A DNA stretch of 64,000 nucleotides from Epiperipatus broadwayi (lineage: Eukaryota; Onychophora; Udeonychophora; Euonychophora; Peripatidae), in NCBI GenBank assembly GCA_028023455.1, contig JAQFVV010012416.1, positions 8,625,967-8,689,966 on the forward strand, written 5' to 3'. The stretch's first letter is position 1, and each line of letters begins with the position of its first letter. A program made the translations under genes and the position numbers. This document shows, in pieces, positions 37,170-48,924 of this stretch. The notes under the pieces were generated by a model. That model had not been told where the DNA came from, did no database searches, and saw nothing but the letters and a program-made list of their open reading frames with translations.

Positions 37170-37450
37170 AATTACATCATTAATATTTACTAAAGCAATA
37201 AACCTTTAAGCATGTGCACTTGAAAATGCAAAGATAGGGATCTCTACAGGTTTTAATCACAAGCTTATTCTTTTCTTCCAAAGAGTAAGCACTCTTATCT
37301 TCCAAAGAGTAAGCTTGTGGTTAAGACCTATAGAGGTCCCTACCTTTGCATTTTCAAGTGCACATGCTTAAAGGTTTATTTATTGCCTTAGTAAATATTA
37401 CTTACCTAATCAATGTGCAGTAAAATAAATTTATAATTACATCATTAATA
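37170..37450. repeat. Fold-back element with 16-bp target duplication
   Basis: AATTACATCATTAATA is found exactly at 37170-37185 and 37435-37450. The arms (37186-37290 and 37300-37403) share TAATATTTACTAA, AAACCTTTAAGCATGTGCAC and TTGAAAATGCAAAG in inverse order, around a short loop with a repeated TCTTCCAAAGAGTAAGC. About 30 bp on the right end are unpaired, so the element is asymmetric. Confidence 0.88.
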
Positions 37451-38217
37451 ATAAATGAATATTTTGCCCATACGCAATTCATAAGAAGTATGAGTGCAAG
37501 AAATGTAAGAACTATATAGTTTCACATGGATCTTCATCATATTCCTAGTCTAGACTCTGCAACTGAACAAAACCCATTCAGGAAGGGCAAAAATAAAAAA
37601 TGGTTTTATTGTGTAGGAGTTCGTAAAAAGTTCCAAATGGAAAGCAATAAAACTGGATCATGATCTGGGATCGTAATCTCCAAAATCTGCAACCCTACAG
37701 CTGCATCAGACCATATAGAAATTTTATTGATCTGATCTTATGAGTAAATAAAAAATTGAACTGTAATGCTTTGAATTTACTTTGTAAAATACTTCATCTA
37801 ATTATTACATTGTAGTTGTGTTTTTTAGATATATTTATATGGTGGGAGTGTATATACCTAAAATTGTGGATCTCATTATTTTTGCATTTAATGCTGGTTG
37901 ATTTATTTTTATTTATTCTGTACTTCTATTTTAATCATTGCTAATAATATTACTGACCTCATCCTTATTGTTATAAATTCTTATTCAGTTGCTCATTTTT
38001 GCAATGTCTCACTAAAATAACTTTCTTATTTTCTATAACTATCGTAAAATGTATGTCCTGAATGATAGTGATGTTATCAAATATAAAGATGAGATGTATT
38101 TGTTTTTTAACTTTGTTGTTACTTGTATTCTTTTTTTTTTAACTATTTACTCTTTACAATATTTCCTTCTTTAAATGACCTAGATTTAAGCATCAAAAGT
38201 TCAATTATTAATGTACA

Positions 38218-38345
38218 AGAAGGCTACGACTATCAAGCATTGGTGGTCGAAAGGTCAGCGGTGGCTGCTTTACAAGCAGTTGTTCCAGGATAGCGGGTTC
38301 GCTTCTCAGCTGATGCTATGACACATGGGGAAAAAAAGAAAGCTA
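38218..38345 (+). mobile_element. tRNA-derived SINE with 9-bp target duplication
   Basis: The body (about 38233-38336) starts CAAGCATTGGTGGTCGAAAG, has GCTGCTTTACAAGCAGTTGT, a GCGGGTTCGCTTCTC B box and tail TGATGCTATGACACATGG plus A-run. AGAAGGCTA (38218-38226) and AGAAAGCTA (38337-38345) differ at one base. The loop TTTACAA would give an anticodon TAC, unlike the Gly-like copies. Confidence 0.9.
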
Positions 38346-39149
38346 ATACTGATTTAACAAATGTATCAGTCTTCTAGAATCATGAAAAGGAATATGGTTT
38401 TGAGCCTGGTATTGTTAAGATAATGTACGAAGAAAGGAACGACAGAAAATGGAAAATCAAAGAGGATTGATTTATTGTGCAAAATAAATATGTAATGTGA
38501 AGTGGACTTTTATTGGTCCATAATTATTGATCAATTTTATTTTGACTAGTCTACATTTAAATGTTTTAAGTTTATGGTAGACAACTGTATGTGTTTTAGA
38601 AAAATTATTTGTTTTTTTTCTTTTTTAATAATATGTAAAATAAAATATGTTACACTGTTTCCATACTATGTGTTAGTATTTGATGAGTTATTATTAAAAT
38701 ACAAAACTAATGGTCAACATTCTGGTGATCACTTTACTTTTTATTATATATAGTGATAGATGCTGTCCCTTGATAATAAAAGATCTCATGACCATATAAT
38801 TCTATAATTAAAACACTTCCTCATTATCTAACAAAATATTGGAATATCTTACATTTTATAGTTTTATTATACAATTACTTGTTACTTTGTTGAAGAAATT
38901 TCTCTTCATCACAAAATCTTCTAACTTTTAAAAAGTGACTGTAGAGAATATTACTTCTCATAATATGGCTACCTGTTGATTTGCTGTAAACATTAATCCT
39001 TAGAATAATATTATGTATACCGGTAATTTTAATATCAAAAAAATTGGCTATCATTTAGAAAACTTCGTTCTAAAATATATTTCTTTATTAAAAATGTTTA
39101 TGGATTTGAAGAAAATTACAAAAATATCAAGTCAGATGTCACATGACCT

Positions 39150-39560
39150 AATTTAATAAGCTTGTATTTACAAATGTTATATATAGAGTTCACAAACAAA
39201 CTCTTAACAAGCTTTGTAGAATATCTTCAACCCCAGACATGTTTTTGAAAAAAGTATAAAGTTTCTCTTCATTACATGAACATACTACAAAAATGTTATC
39301 TATATATCTAAGCTAAATATGAGGTTTATGTGCGGCATTGCTCAATACAGAAGTTTCAAATTTGTGCTATAAAAAAATAATTCAGCGACATTTAATTTAC
39401 AATACCACACAATTAATGTATTTTTATATTTGACTAGTCCAATATAAAAATACAACTAGAACACCATCATCATAAACTTTCAGGAAAATAGACAATTAAT
39501 GGTTTAAGTAATCGGTTTACAAAACAATTTTTCTTGAACAAGAGATAAGAAACAAAAAGA
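39150..39560 (-). mobile_element. Penelope-like element RT fragment
   Basis: On the - strand a frame with one internal stop reads HKFETSVLSNAAHKPHI, then LRYIDNIFVVCSCNEEKLYT and FFKNMSGVEDILQSLL. This is the catalytic region of Penelope-type reverse transcriptase, in which LRYVDDxFV is the active-site motif; the second Asp is replaced by Asn. The fragment spans only the palm region and is non-functional. It is separate from the relic at 240-1255 and on the opposite strand. Confidence 0.82.
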
Positions 39561-39648
39561 AAGTTTATTTTAAATTTAAAACCTTATATCTACACGAAAA
39601 GAATCTAAACTTAGGCACTATTATTGTCTTAAAGTGCCTAAATTCATA

Positions 39649-39757
39649 ATGTATTAAAGTGTTTAATTGTATTTGATTGTGTATATACATATAGATAATA
39701 TCATAATGTATTAAAGTGTTTAATTGTATTTGATTGTGTATATACATATAGATAATA
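39649..39757. repeat. Tandem duplication, unit 58 bp
   Basis: GTATTAAAGTGTTTAATTGT followed by ATTTGATTGTGTATATACAT and AGATAAT occurs twice, starting near 39649 and 39707, almost without change. It accounts for a 60-residue repetitive open frame on the - strand. Confidence 0.92.
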
Positions 39758-40319
39758 GATGTTTATAAGTAGATAATCTGTTTTTCACTCATTATAATTG
39801 ATACATAATATGTAAATTATTTGATCTTAATTGCGTACTTATTAAAATATTTTCTTCCTTATATTTACATAGGCATTTATGTGTTTACAGGTTTGCCTTA
39901 AATATTGTATTTATTCCAAGATTTTCGATTTGGGGAATGGGGGTGAAAAAAACACGAGTAATTTTTTTTATAAAATTGACTTAGACATATTTAGTTAAAT
40001 TTTATTTTTAATTTTTTATAGCTGCAGGAATCTTCAAGATATTTCAAGATAATCTCTAATTTTGTCAACTTATTTATTCAGCTGCAGTTTCTGATGAAAG
40101 CCAATATGGTTGTCAATGCAAACAGCTCTATTAAATAAGAATTTTGATTATTTGATTATATATATATATTGAAGTACAATTTTCATGATATATTTTGTAT
40201 GTACAAAATTATAATGAGAATTTTCCCTTCATTTGACTCTTAAACTATATAAATTAATTGATAGTGATTATTTTGTTTAGAACTCTAGAAATAACCATTA
40301 TATTATATGCGATGCGATG

Positions 40320-41000
40320 CACTGTGGCTTTTCCTTTTTTGAAGTTGGGGATGCCCAAAGAAATCTGTTAGCCATCTTACCTTCCCTTTCCATTCCCCAT
40401 TCTAAGTTTTATCCTGCTCCATTTCCTTTCCATAACATAATCTTTATCAACTCCATGGCCTTTATATCTAAATCCCCTTATCTTTTCCCAAACCCAGCAT
40501 AAAAACCAAGAATCCACTTTCTGTATAATCACTTTGGTTATATTTATTCTTCCACAACTTCATTATTTGTACCTTTTCTGCTTGCCGGCATTCGCATTAA
40601 ATTAACAGATGCCTAATATTTTCTATGCCTTCCCTACATAACTTGGAGACTAAATCACCCACATTTTTCTATTTATGTATATATTCCTTTGTTGCTGAAG
40701 ATTTGAGCCTTAAATAGTAAACTACTTTCCTTGCTATTATCATAAATTAACTCGCACCCAATGTTCTGTTTACCTCTATACATATTTATATTCTTTTTAC
40801 TCTCCATGACTAGTTCTCCATCTCTCCAACTCCCTATTTTTTATTAATGCAACTATTCTTCTATACCATTCCTTGCCACTACAATCATTCCATCTTTTAT
40901 ATAAGTATACTGTTATAAATTCTTTATCCAAATTTTCTGCATACCGTATCAGCTTTCTTACCCATCTTATTGCCTGTCCTTTACTCATAACCCAATTAAA
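40320..41000 (-). mobile_element. Probable LINE ORF2 C-terminal fragment
   Basis: On the - strand one frame (40797-40988) is rich in Lys, Arg and Trp, with RWVRKLIRYAENLDKEF and EWYRRIVALIKNRELERW. After stops, a second frame reads VGDLVSKLCREGIENIRHLL and then CECRQAEKV near 40600-40680. C..C..HLL.xC patterns of this kind mark the ends of LINE ORF2 proteins. The assignment rests on composition and this weak motif, so it is tentative. GC content is higher than in the surrounding intron. Confidence 0.45.
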
Positions 41001-41290
41001 TACTATTTTGGCTAATTGTTACGTTTACATATAGCGCCAATATCGCTAATTATCACTAAATCAGATTCCGTGAACCATTTCAGATGTTTATCCATTTATT
41101 TGTTTTCAAAATATGAAATATAAAAAACACTTGTTTAACACAAACATTATATATATATATTCGTTTCAGGTTCTCATAAGTTACTACTAATTTCATATAT
41201 AAAAATGTTTATATATATTAAATTTTTATATAAAAATTATATTTTTTGTTTACATTTTTTAAAGTTAATTGAAGCTAATTTTCTTTGTAG

Positions 41291-41341
41291 TGGTAATCCG
41301 ATTCCCCGGGTTGAATATGCGCCAGAGGAAATCAAAACCTG
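41291..41341 (+). CDS. TH: Tyrosine hydroxylase exon: GNPIPRVEYAPEEIKTW
   Basis: This 51-nt exon lies between TTTCTTTGTAG and GTAAAT. Its first T completes a His codon, and it reads GNPIPRVEYAPEEIKT plus two bases of a Trp codon. (D/N)PIPRVEY..EE is conserved in PAH, TPH and TH. With the next exon (146 nt) it sums to 197 nt, the size of human PAH exon 6 (from memory), so an intron divides that exon here, inside the codon for the Trp equivalent to PAH W187. I have not confirmed whether this intron is shared by other TH genes or is specific to this lineage. Confidence 0.95.
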
Positions 41342-42208
41342 GTAAATAGTGTTTACTAAAGATATTGTTTAATTATAATTTATTTTTATCGTATTTATGC
41401 CTAAAGTTTTATTAACGATAAATAAATTTACTGTTTGGGTCTGGTTGAGAAATATATATTTTACATTAACACAAATCTTTTTACCGATAAAATTATCGAT
41501 TCTTTATTATAACCATTTTTTTTTTTTTTTGTAAATTTTTAGTGGAGTGTAATTTATTCAAATTTTATCGCTATTTTAATATTTTAAAATGTGAATTGAT
41601 TTAGCTAAATTTTACTCGTTATTTAATGTCTTTATTATGCTTCCGATGTCAAAACTCTAATAATAATAATAAAACCGCAAATAACTTATAGAAGTTTGCT
41701 TTATTATTGTTTCTACTAATGGTCTGATAGTCTAGCAGTATACGATGTGCAGAAGGAAATATCATGGCTTTCTTGTCTTGTGATTAAAGATAAAAAATAT
41801 CATATCACCGTTACTTAAGTATATATATAAAATTAAAGCATAGGTTCAGGAATCGTATCTCATACTATAATAATATTTTTATTCTTATAGTTATTACAGT
41901 GACGTTCAACTGATCAATATAGATTATCCTGAAATTTTTACTTTTTAGCTAATAATATCTGGACATTCCTTTACCAAAGACTGACTAAACTGCTTATGGG
42001 TACCTTAAAGCAAAGTCCTAAGTCTATTTGAAACATGAAAAATTACACAGTGAAAAAAAAAAAAAAATGGTCAGAGTATTATACAGATGTTTGGAATATT
42101 CGTTTTACCGTGTTTTGCATTGTGAGCTCATTTCTCTTACATATGATACTAAAAAGAGCTATTTTTTTTAGGTAATGAACTTCTGGTTATAAAATAAATG
42201 TTGATATA

Positions 42209-43285
42209 ATAATTTTGGTAAAGGTTTACTTTAGCGACCAGAGCATAATCGCCATCTAGTTTTTAAAATTAGAACTAAAATATTCTAAATCTTACATATC
42301 TGCTCCTATATTACAATTACAGTAAATATTTATTAATTAAAATGTAAAAGATAATAAAAAAAATCATTTACCTTTTTAAGCACAATTATGCCCTATGCAT
42401 AGTAGGAAGTTGGAGAAAAGGGAGGCAGTGCTATATCTACTGCTGAAGGCAAATTCTTGGAGGTACGATGAAAATAAAACCCTGCTGGTACCAGATTGGA
42501 ATTTCAGCTTACGCTTGGCCCTCATCCACATATTCTCAATATTCTGGGTCTGTATGTCTTGGTCTTTGGGATTCATGAAGTTGTCCTGGTGGACAACAAC
42601 CGAATGCATGTGCACCCCATTGCTAAGTCTGCTGATATTATTGTACGCAGCCCAGCCATCTGAAATTATGCGAGTCCCTGGTAAAATGTACTGCTGGATT
42701 AGGGCCTCCAATGTGCCAGCCATTCTATCCACAACTTCTGCCAAGAAGAACGTCCTTGACACTCTTTCAATACCTCCAAAGACCCAATGCCCTCTATGTA
42801 TAGTCCCCCTGTGATATTTTCTGTGGAAATAATAAGTTTCATTGATTTCGATGACTAGGCTTCCCGTTGTCATCCATTTTGCTGACAACCATCGGATTTA
42901 TGTCTAAATATTTGACACATTCTTCATGATAAGAATTAGCCCAGTCAATGACTATTTTCTTGCTTACACCGGTGTTTTTTTTTATAAGTGCTATAAATCT
43001 AGATAGTTTAAATTGTTCAGTTATAAATATAGATAGTTTAAATTCTTAAGTTTCAAATAATTTAAACTAATTATTTTAATTAATCTAGTGTAATTATTTC
43101 AATTTCTTTAAAATGGTAAATATTTTTTTTATTAACTTTTACATTTTAATAAATTTTAATGTAATTGTAATATAGTAGCATATACGTAAGATTTTTGAAT
43201 AATAATTTACTTCTAATTTTGAAAACTAGAGGGCAAATATGATTTTTATCTTGTGGTCACTAAAGTAAACCTTTACCATAATTTT
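42209..43285 (-). mobile_element. Merlin DNA transposon, complete ends, dead transposase
   Basis: The element (42217-43277, 1061 bp) has terminal inverted repeats starting GGTAAAGGTTTACTTTAG with further pairing (GACCA..., CTAGTTTT.AAAATTAG) for about 60 bp. ATAATTTT flanks both ends exactly (42209-42216 and 43278-43285). An 8-bp duplication and an ISXO2/IS1595-like transposase are the hallmarks of the Merlin superfamily. The internal gene is on the - strand and is broken. Clean ends suggest an insertion not extremely old. Confidence 0.93.
42376..42972 (-). pseudogene. Merlin transposase (IS1595/ISXO2-like DDE), frameshifted
   Basis: The 170-residue downstream frame (42376-42888) contains IEINETYYFHRKYHRG, then HWVFGGIERVSRTFFLAEV, ILPGTRIISDGWAAYNNISR and QTQNIENMWMRAKRKLKFQS. 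These follow the ISXO2-like DDE transposase order: first acidic strand, GG turn, SDxWxAY with the second Asp, and the NxExxW region. Upstream, another frame reads GVSKKIVIDWANSYHEECVK up to about 42870, so a frameshift splits the gene near 42860. The first catalytic position, Asp in VEIDE, is Asn here (IEINE). Without a start in phase and with that change, it should be inactive. Full-length relatives are about 250-300 residues, so the N-terminus is also incomplete. Confidence 0.88.
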
Positions 43286-44839
43286 AATTTATTTTTTTAA
43301 GGTAGAGGATGAAACTAATTGAAATTTCAATGCATGGCTAGGAATTACTTTGTATAGGAAATAACCTTTAATTAGATGTGTCAGATTAATATGATGAAGA
43401 GTATGTTAGAGTTTATAGTAAACTAAAAATCTTGGTTGTCCACTCAAACAATTTAAAGTGATCTAAATCTCTTCCCAGTGATTAAACAACAATATTCTAA
43501 TATATGTAATATTCAAATTAGTACAGAGTTCAAACTTACATGAGAGTGATGATACATGTTTTAAAAGGTGCCAAAGATTTAAAAATGTATATATTACAGT
43601 TCAAATTAAATAACAAAAAGAAAGAAAATATAATGGTTTTAAGAAAGTAGAAAAATATGTATTAAAGACACATATTCATTAGCAGTGTGTAGTAACCAGA
43701 GTTTTATTGTGAAATCAACATGAAATAAAGTAGAGAATATGAAATGAAAAATAGTAGATATTACATTGTGAGGAGGTAGAAATACCATGAAGATGAGTCA
43801 TGTCAAAAATATGTGCAGAATTTCAAAAAATATAATCTCATATGAATTGCTTGGAGTGCCAAATGGCATCAAATATAAAGTTGGAATAATTAACAGAAGC
43901 TATAAAACAATGGATTTTAAGCACTCCACAGTAAACACAATTTTTAAAATAAGAATTTTATAAGTTGATAGAAAAATTCTGAGTTGGTTCTGAGAATGTA
44001 TGGTTTTTTTATTGAATAGAAAGATATTCCAACTCTTATTATGGAGCAAACATGCATGATACAGAGGATAACCTGAAAAAAATGGAATATTGTAATAATA
44101 CCAACAAATTAATTAGTAAAAATAAAGATTTAAACAGTAGGCTCCATAAAAGTGGTAATGTATAATCATATTTTTATAAAGGAGATAAATAACTTTCAAC
44201 CGATAAAATTAAGTACTCTCTGGTTTATTGATAAATAGTTTATCTCAAAAGACAATACTGTAAATGTGAAACCTGTAATGGGACGTATTGGATCACAATG
44301 CACCCAGATTCATAAATAAACCAGAAAATATTGACTAACAGTACTAAGTAAAATAACATTGGATAAAAGATGATGCTATAATGAAATTTATTAATAATCA
44401 ATTGATTAAATTGCTAATTTAGTTTACTGTAAACACTAAAATTATTACCTTATCTGTGAGCACCTTAAGTATTTGTTGAACTACATGAATCATCTATATT
44501 TTTTGGAAAACCATTTACATTGATGCAGACAGTAGGAACAAATTACAAAAAGGATAGTTATGGGCAGGACAGATACTTCACCAATGTTGTAACATAATTT
44601 CAGGTAGAAAAAATGTACTCTTTGACAAAGATAATTATGAACTGCACTAGCAATATTATGTGAGTCACAAAAATCTCTGGGTCTTTGATTTCTTGGAATT
44701 ACTTAGTCATTAAGTTACTTAAGAATGGTGAATGCAAATTATTTAAGTTCATTGTTTGATAACCAAATGCATTTCAGGAACAGATGTTATTTTATCTAGT
44801 TTTGCTACTCATTGTAAGCTTTCTGCTTGCTGACTTTAT

Positions 44840-45580
44840 TACAACATTATCCACCATTTTGTTTTCATATCCCCATACTAGTTTCTAACTTAACACCTTT
44901 GAAATCAAAAGTTATGAATCTGGATTTAGTGTACCTAGAGTTCGTGGATTTTATGCACCTTCCATCTAGTAGTCATCTTTTATTACTTTTTGCACCTACA
45001 AATCACTGGTTTGGAATTTTAAAATGTCTTAATGTTTTTAATCCAAGATTATTTATTTGCAAATTTATAATATCTGACATCAATTCAGTATCTATATATT
45101 GTGATGTCGTCCGTTTTTTTTCATAACTATAAACACTTCTTTACTTTAGCCAAGATTGGTATAAATTCAAAAAATAGTGTGTGACACCAGCTTACCCAAT
45201 ATTTTTCAAGAAATTAATTAATTAATTATTATATTCCAGCCTTGCCACATATTGTAATCTTAAATAATCTATACATGCTCTATATAATGTTAATTCAATT
45301 CCTATCCACTATCTTATTAATACAAAAATAAATAAAAAGCAGCTGTTGGATTAAAAGATGCATTACACCCCAAAAATATAAGTGGATTAGATTCAGATCA
45401 AAACTTCTCTTTGCTAAAGAATATAAGCCAAACTTTAATCTGGGAGTATGGACAGGATATCAGTGGATAGTAATTTAATACTGCAATCAAGCATCTGTTG
45501 ATTACTCAAGCTTACAGAAGGTGGCAGAACTAGGGGAGAAAAGCAGTGTCTAAGCTAGAGTCATGTGATTTTTTTGTTTA
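44840..45580. repeat. Fold-back element FB1, diverged
   Basis: The left half contains ATATCCCCATACTAGTTTCT and GGATTTTATGCACCTTCCATCT; the right half contains GCAGCTGTTGGATTAAAAG, TTAATCTGGGAGTATGGACAG and GTTGATTACTCAAGC in inverse order. The central TCAATTCAGTATCTATATATTGTG matches the centres of other FB1 copies. A 99-residue open frame (44827-45126) lies across the left arm and is not a gene. Confidence 0.65.
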
Positions 45581-46623
45581 TATTCAAATGCAATATAGAA
45601 GAATTTTATCTTGAGTACAATTATTATATCAGTAAAGAGAGTGAGCAACTTGTTTTAACAAATATGGATATATTGCGTTCTTGAGATTTCTGCAGGTTTT
45701 TATATACAAAATTTGTTACTAATGTAGGATTAATTAATCAATGGGTATCATTTTTAATCATACAGTATTGTTAAATATACACTGAAGTATCCACTCTATG
45801 ATCCACAGATTAATATTTAGCATCACATTCTTCTTTCAAATACTTTAAATTAATCCTATAATCATTTCTCGGGTGTAATATTGTATTATTGATGGCTAAG
45901 ATGCCCAAATTCTAACACACTTTACGATATGTTTGACAAGTTTTGAAAAATTAAAAATCAGTTTACACAATGAAATTGTCATACAATCGTAAGTAAACAT
46001 CAGAAAATAATTATCCATGCAGAGCATTTAATTAATGGAAAAATTTTGAATCTGAATGAGTAATGTCTCTAAAAGTTTTCTCTATTTTCACAACAATTCT
46101 TAAGTCTTACGTTTTGAATGAAAATGAGACTAGACTGTATGCTATTTATTATTTGCTTAAATTATACCAAGACACATAGTAATGATAAATATTGAAAAAC
46201 TGAGAATATAAATGGCATAATATTATTATATATGACATATTCAACAATTAGCTGCTAAAGATCTGAAGCTACATATTTTTTTATTGAAAACTTATAAAGA
46301 AGGGCAAGTAAGAATGATGAATTAAAGTCAGCATGTTCTGCAATATAAATGCATGTAATGTAAAAAGAAATTATTTTTAAAAATCGTCAATGACAAAAGT
46401 ACTTTGGTTTTTGGTAAAATGAAATAGAATCATTGTTGGAATTAAGATTAAGCTTAAGGGCAAGGTAGCAACCCCTCACAATCTCTACCAAAAATTATGG
46501 AACCTACATTTATGTGCTCAGTGTTGCCTGATACAAAAAGTATATACTTCATCCTAAACTTCCCATTAGCATTAATTAACAACAACATAGTGGTTAATTA
46601 ATGAGCAGATGGAATTTTGTCTC

Positions 46624-46730
46624 GCATTGATGGTCAAGAGGTCAGCACGATTGCCTTGCACATGCAGGCAGTTTCCCAGGTTGCGGGTTCGCGTCCCGGC
46701 CGATGCTATGACACTTTTAAAAAAAAGTGT
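46624..46730 (+). mobile_element. tRNA-derived SINE
   Basis: GCATTGATGGTCAAGAGGTC, a loop region TTGCCTTGCACATGCAGG, a perfect B-box flank TTGCGGGTTCGCGTCCCGGC and the tail CGATGCTATGACACTTTTAA form a typical copy. The loop differs from both the Gly-like and TAC-type copies. No convincing target duplication was found. Confidence 0.88.
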
Positions 46731-47179
46731 TATTCTTTGTTTTAATAATTGTTTACATTACAAAAAAATACTTGTTAAATGGAAACTAAAGTGTTCATTT
46801 TGCTTAATATAAAGATATCAAAATTTAATGTTAATTATCTTCTTTCATTTTGTTATTATATTATATACATTTAAACCATAAATATTAGCTATAGCAATTC
46901 TTAAAGTGTGTCTAAAGATTTTGTACAGAGTTAAAACTAATTGAATTAAATTTAATTACCAGTAAAAGGTAAGAAATTCCATCTCAAATGTCAGAACACT
47001 CCAATCTATATATTGCCATCTTCGTAATGATTACTCTTCATCTTCATCTTTTTATAAAAGACATTGCAACTATCAACAGTTATTTTTGAAATTTTTACAA
47101 ACATGAGAGCATGTAGAGAACTTATTTTTACTGATTAATTAGTGGTTTTCTTATCTAATTGATCTTAATGAAATGTCAA

Positions 47180-48355
47180 ATAATCATAGATTGAAACAGG
47201 TAAAACTCTCTAAACATATTGCCACAGTGCAAGCCACAGTAATCAATGGATGCCAAAAGTCTTGTGCATAAAATCCCCATCTAGTGCCTACTCATCGAAT
47301 ATCCCCAGACTAGTTTCTGGCTTGTGACCTTTCTCAATGAGGAGCCGTGAATCTGAGAGCACAGCACGTAGATCTTAGGATCTAATGCAACCCTCCAGCA
47401 GCCACCTTTTATCTCTACTTAACTACAAAACTATGAGTCTTAAATTAAAAACACTATAATATTTTTAATCCAAGCTCATTAGCTTATGTACTCATATAAG
47501 TTTGAAATCAGTTCAGTATCCATACATTGTGGTGACTTTGGTTCTTTAATAATCATAGCCAACACTATCCTATTAGGCAGGATTGGTTTTAAGCCAATAA
47601 ACATCACATGATCACCATTTCTTATGCTTGCTTATAACTTATTAAAACGCAAAATTTTCTATATGTATTGCCACTCAGCCACTCAGTGCAAGCCAGGATA
47701 ATCAATGGATGCCAAAAGGCTTGTGCATAAAATCCCTATCTAGTGTCTACTCATCCAATATTCCCAGGCTAGTTTCTGGCTTATGGCCTTCATTAGTGAT
47801 GAACAATGGATCTGAGAGCACTGCACTTAGATCTTACAATCTAATGTAACTCTCCAGAAGCCACCTTTTATTTCTACTTAACTACAAAACTATGAGTCTT
47901 CAATTGAAAACACTATAATATTTTCAATCAAAGCTTATTAACTTATATAGTCATATAGGTCTGAACTCAGTTCAGCACCCATTTTGATGACTTTGGTTCT
48001 TTAATAACCATAGACACCACTATCCTACTAGGCAGGATTAGTTTTAAGCCATTAAACATCACACTATCACCATTTCTTATGCTTGCTTATAACTGTTATT
48101 AGAACAGGCAGAACTTTCTATACATATTGCCACTCGATCTAAGGCTCCTCACTGATGAAGGCCACAAGCCAGAAACTAGTCTGAGGAATATTGGATGAGT
48201 AGGCCCTAGATATGAATTTTATGCACAAGCCTTATGGCATCTATTGATTACTCTGGCTTGCACTGAGATGGCAATACATATAGAGAGTTTTGCCTGTTTT
48301 AATATCAGTTATAATCAAGCATAAAAAATGGTGATCATGTGATAATCATAGATTG
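47180..48355 (+). repeat. Composite FB1 element with 14-bp target duplication
   Basis: ATAATCATAGATTG occurs exactly at 47180-47193 and 48342-48355. The 1148-bp insert has two direct copies of the long unit (about 47194-47640 and 47641-48105), each with CCAGACTAGTTTCTGGCTT, GGATCTAATGCAACCCTCCA and the central GTTCAGTATCC..CATTGTGGTGACTTTGG segment (or a close variant), followed by one inverted arm (48124-48320). It ends ATGGTGATCATGTG, the family's one-sided terminus. The structure is two tandem units plus one inverted arm within a single insertion. Confidence 0.88.
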
Positions 48356-48778
48356 GTAATATCAAGTAGCTACATGTATTCTTGTTTTGATATTTGGTGA
48401 GATTTATTCCTCATTTGATCACTATTACAAGTTTTCAAGAAGAACAACACATATTTAATACTTTTTAAGATTCAATATCTATATATAAGCATAGCTTAAA
48501 TAATAGTCCTAATAATAATTAATTACTGGATTTTTATGCAGAATTTTAACTTTAATAGAATTAAATTTAGCTCATTAAAATTGAAGAAATTCCATCTCAA
48601 TTACCAAGTTTTACAATTTGCAGATATCTTAATAACAATCACTACCTGTCATTTGAAAATTTTCATTTATAAAATATTTTTTATTATCATTTAACACTAT
48701 TTTTGACATAATACCACACTTCTTCATTGTATTTTTTAATAGGTGGTTCAAAATATACATTTATATTACTAGTGTCAA

Positions 48779-48900
48779 TTGAGTATTGTTTTAATTTTTT
48801 TTTTTCATGTGTCAAAGCATCAACCGGGAAGCGAACCCGGAACAACTGCGTGTAAGGTGGCTGTGCTGACCACTCGGCCACCAACGCTTGAATATTGTTA
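48779..48900 (-). mobile_element. tRNA-derived SINE with about 12-bp target duplication
   Basis: The body (about 48795-48890), read on the - strand, begins CAAGCGTTGGTGGCCGAGTG, has CCTTACACGCAG and CCGGGTTCGCTTCCCGG, and ends TTGATGCTTTGACACATG with an A-run. TTGAGTATTGTT (48779-48790) and TTGAATATTGTT (48889-48900) differ at one base, with slight overlap at the 5' end. A 65-residue open frame over it is spurious. Confidence 0.88.
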
Positions 48901-48924
48901 TAATATTTCTGACTGAAGTAATTA

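Larger units (their letters stand above)
36332..41290 (+). other. TH: 5.0-kb intron
   Basis: The intron starts GTAAGA and ends TTTTCTTTGTAG. It holds SINEs (36433, 36653, 38232), a fold-back element (37170), a Penelope fragment (39150), a short tandem repeat (39649) and a LINE fragment (40320). Stretches 37450-38215 and 38350-39140 show nothing I recognise. Confidence 0.85.

Noticed and set aside
42395-42814. 139-residue + strand open frame
   Set aside because: It is the antisense shadow of the Merlin transposase pseudogene.
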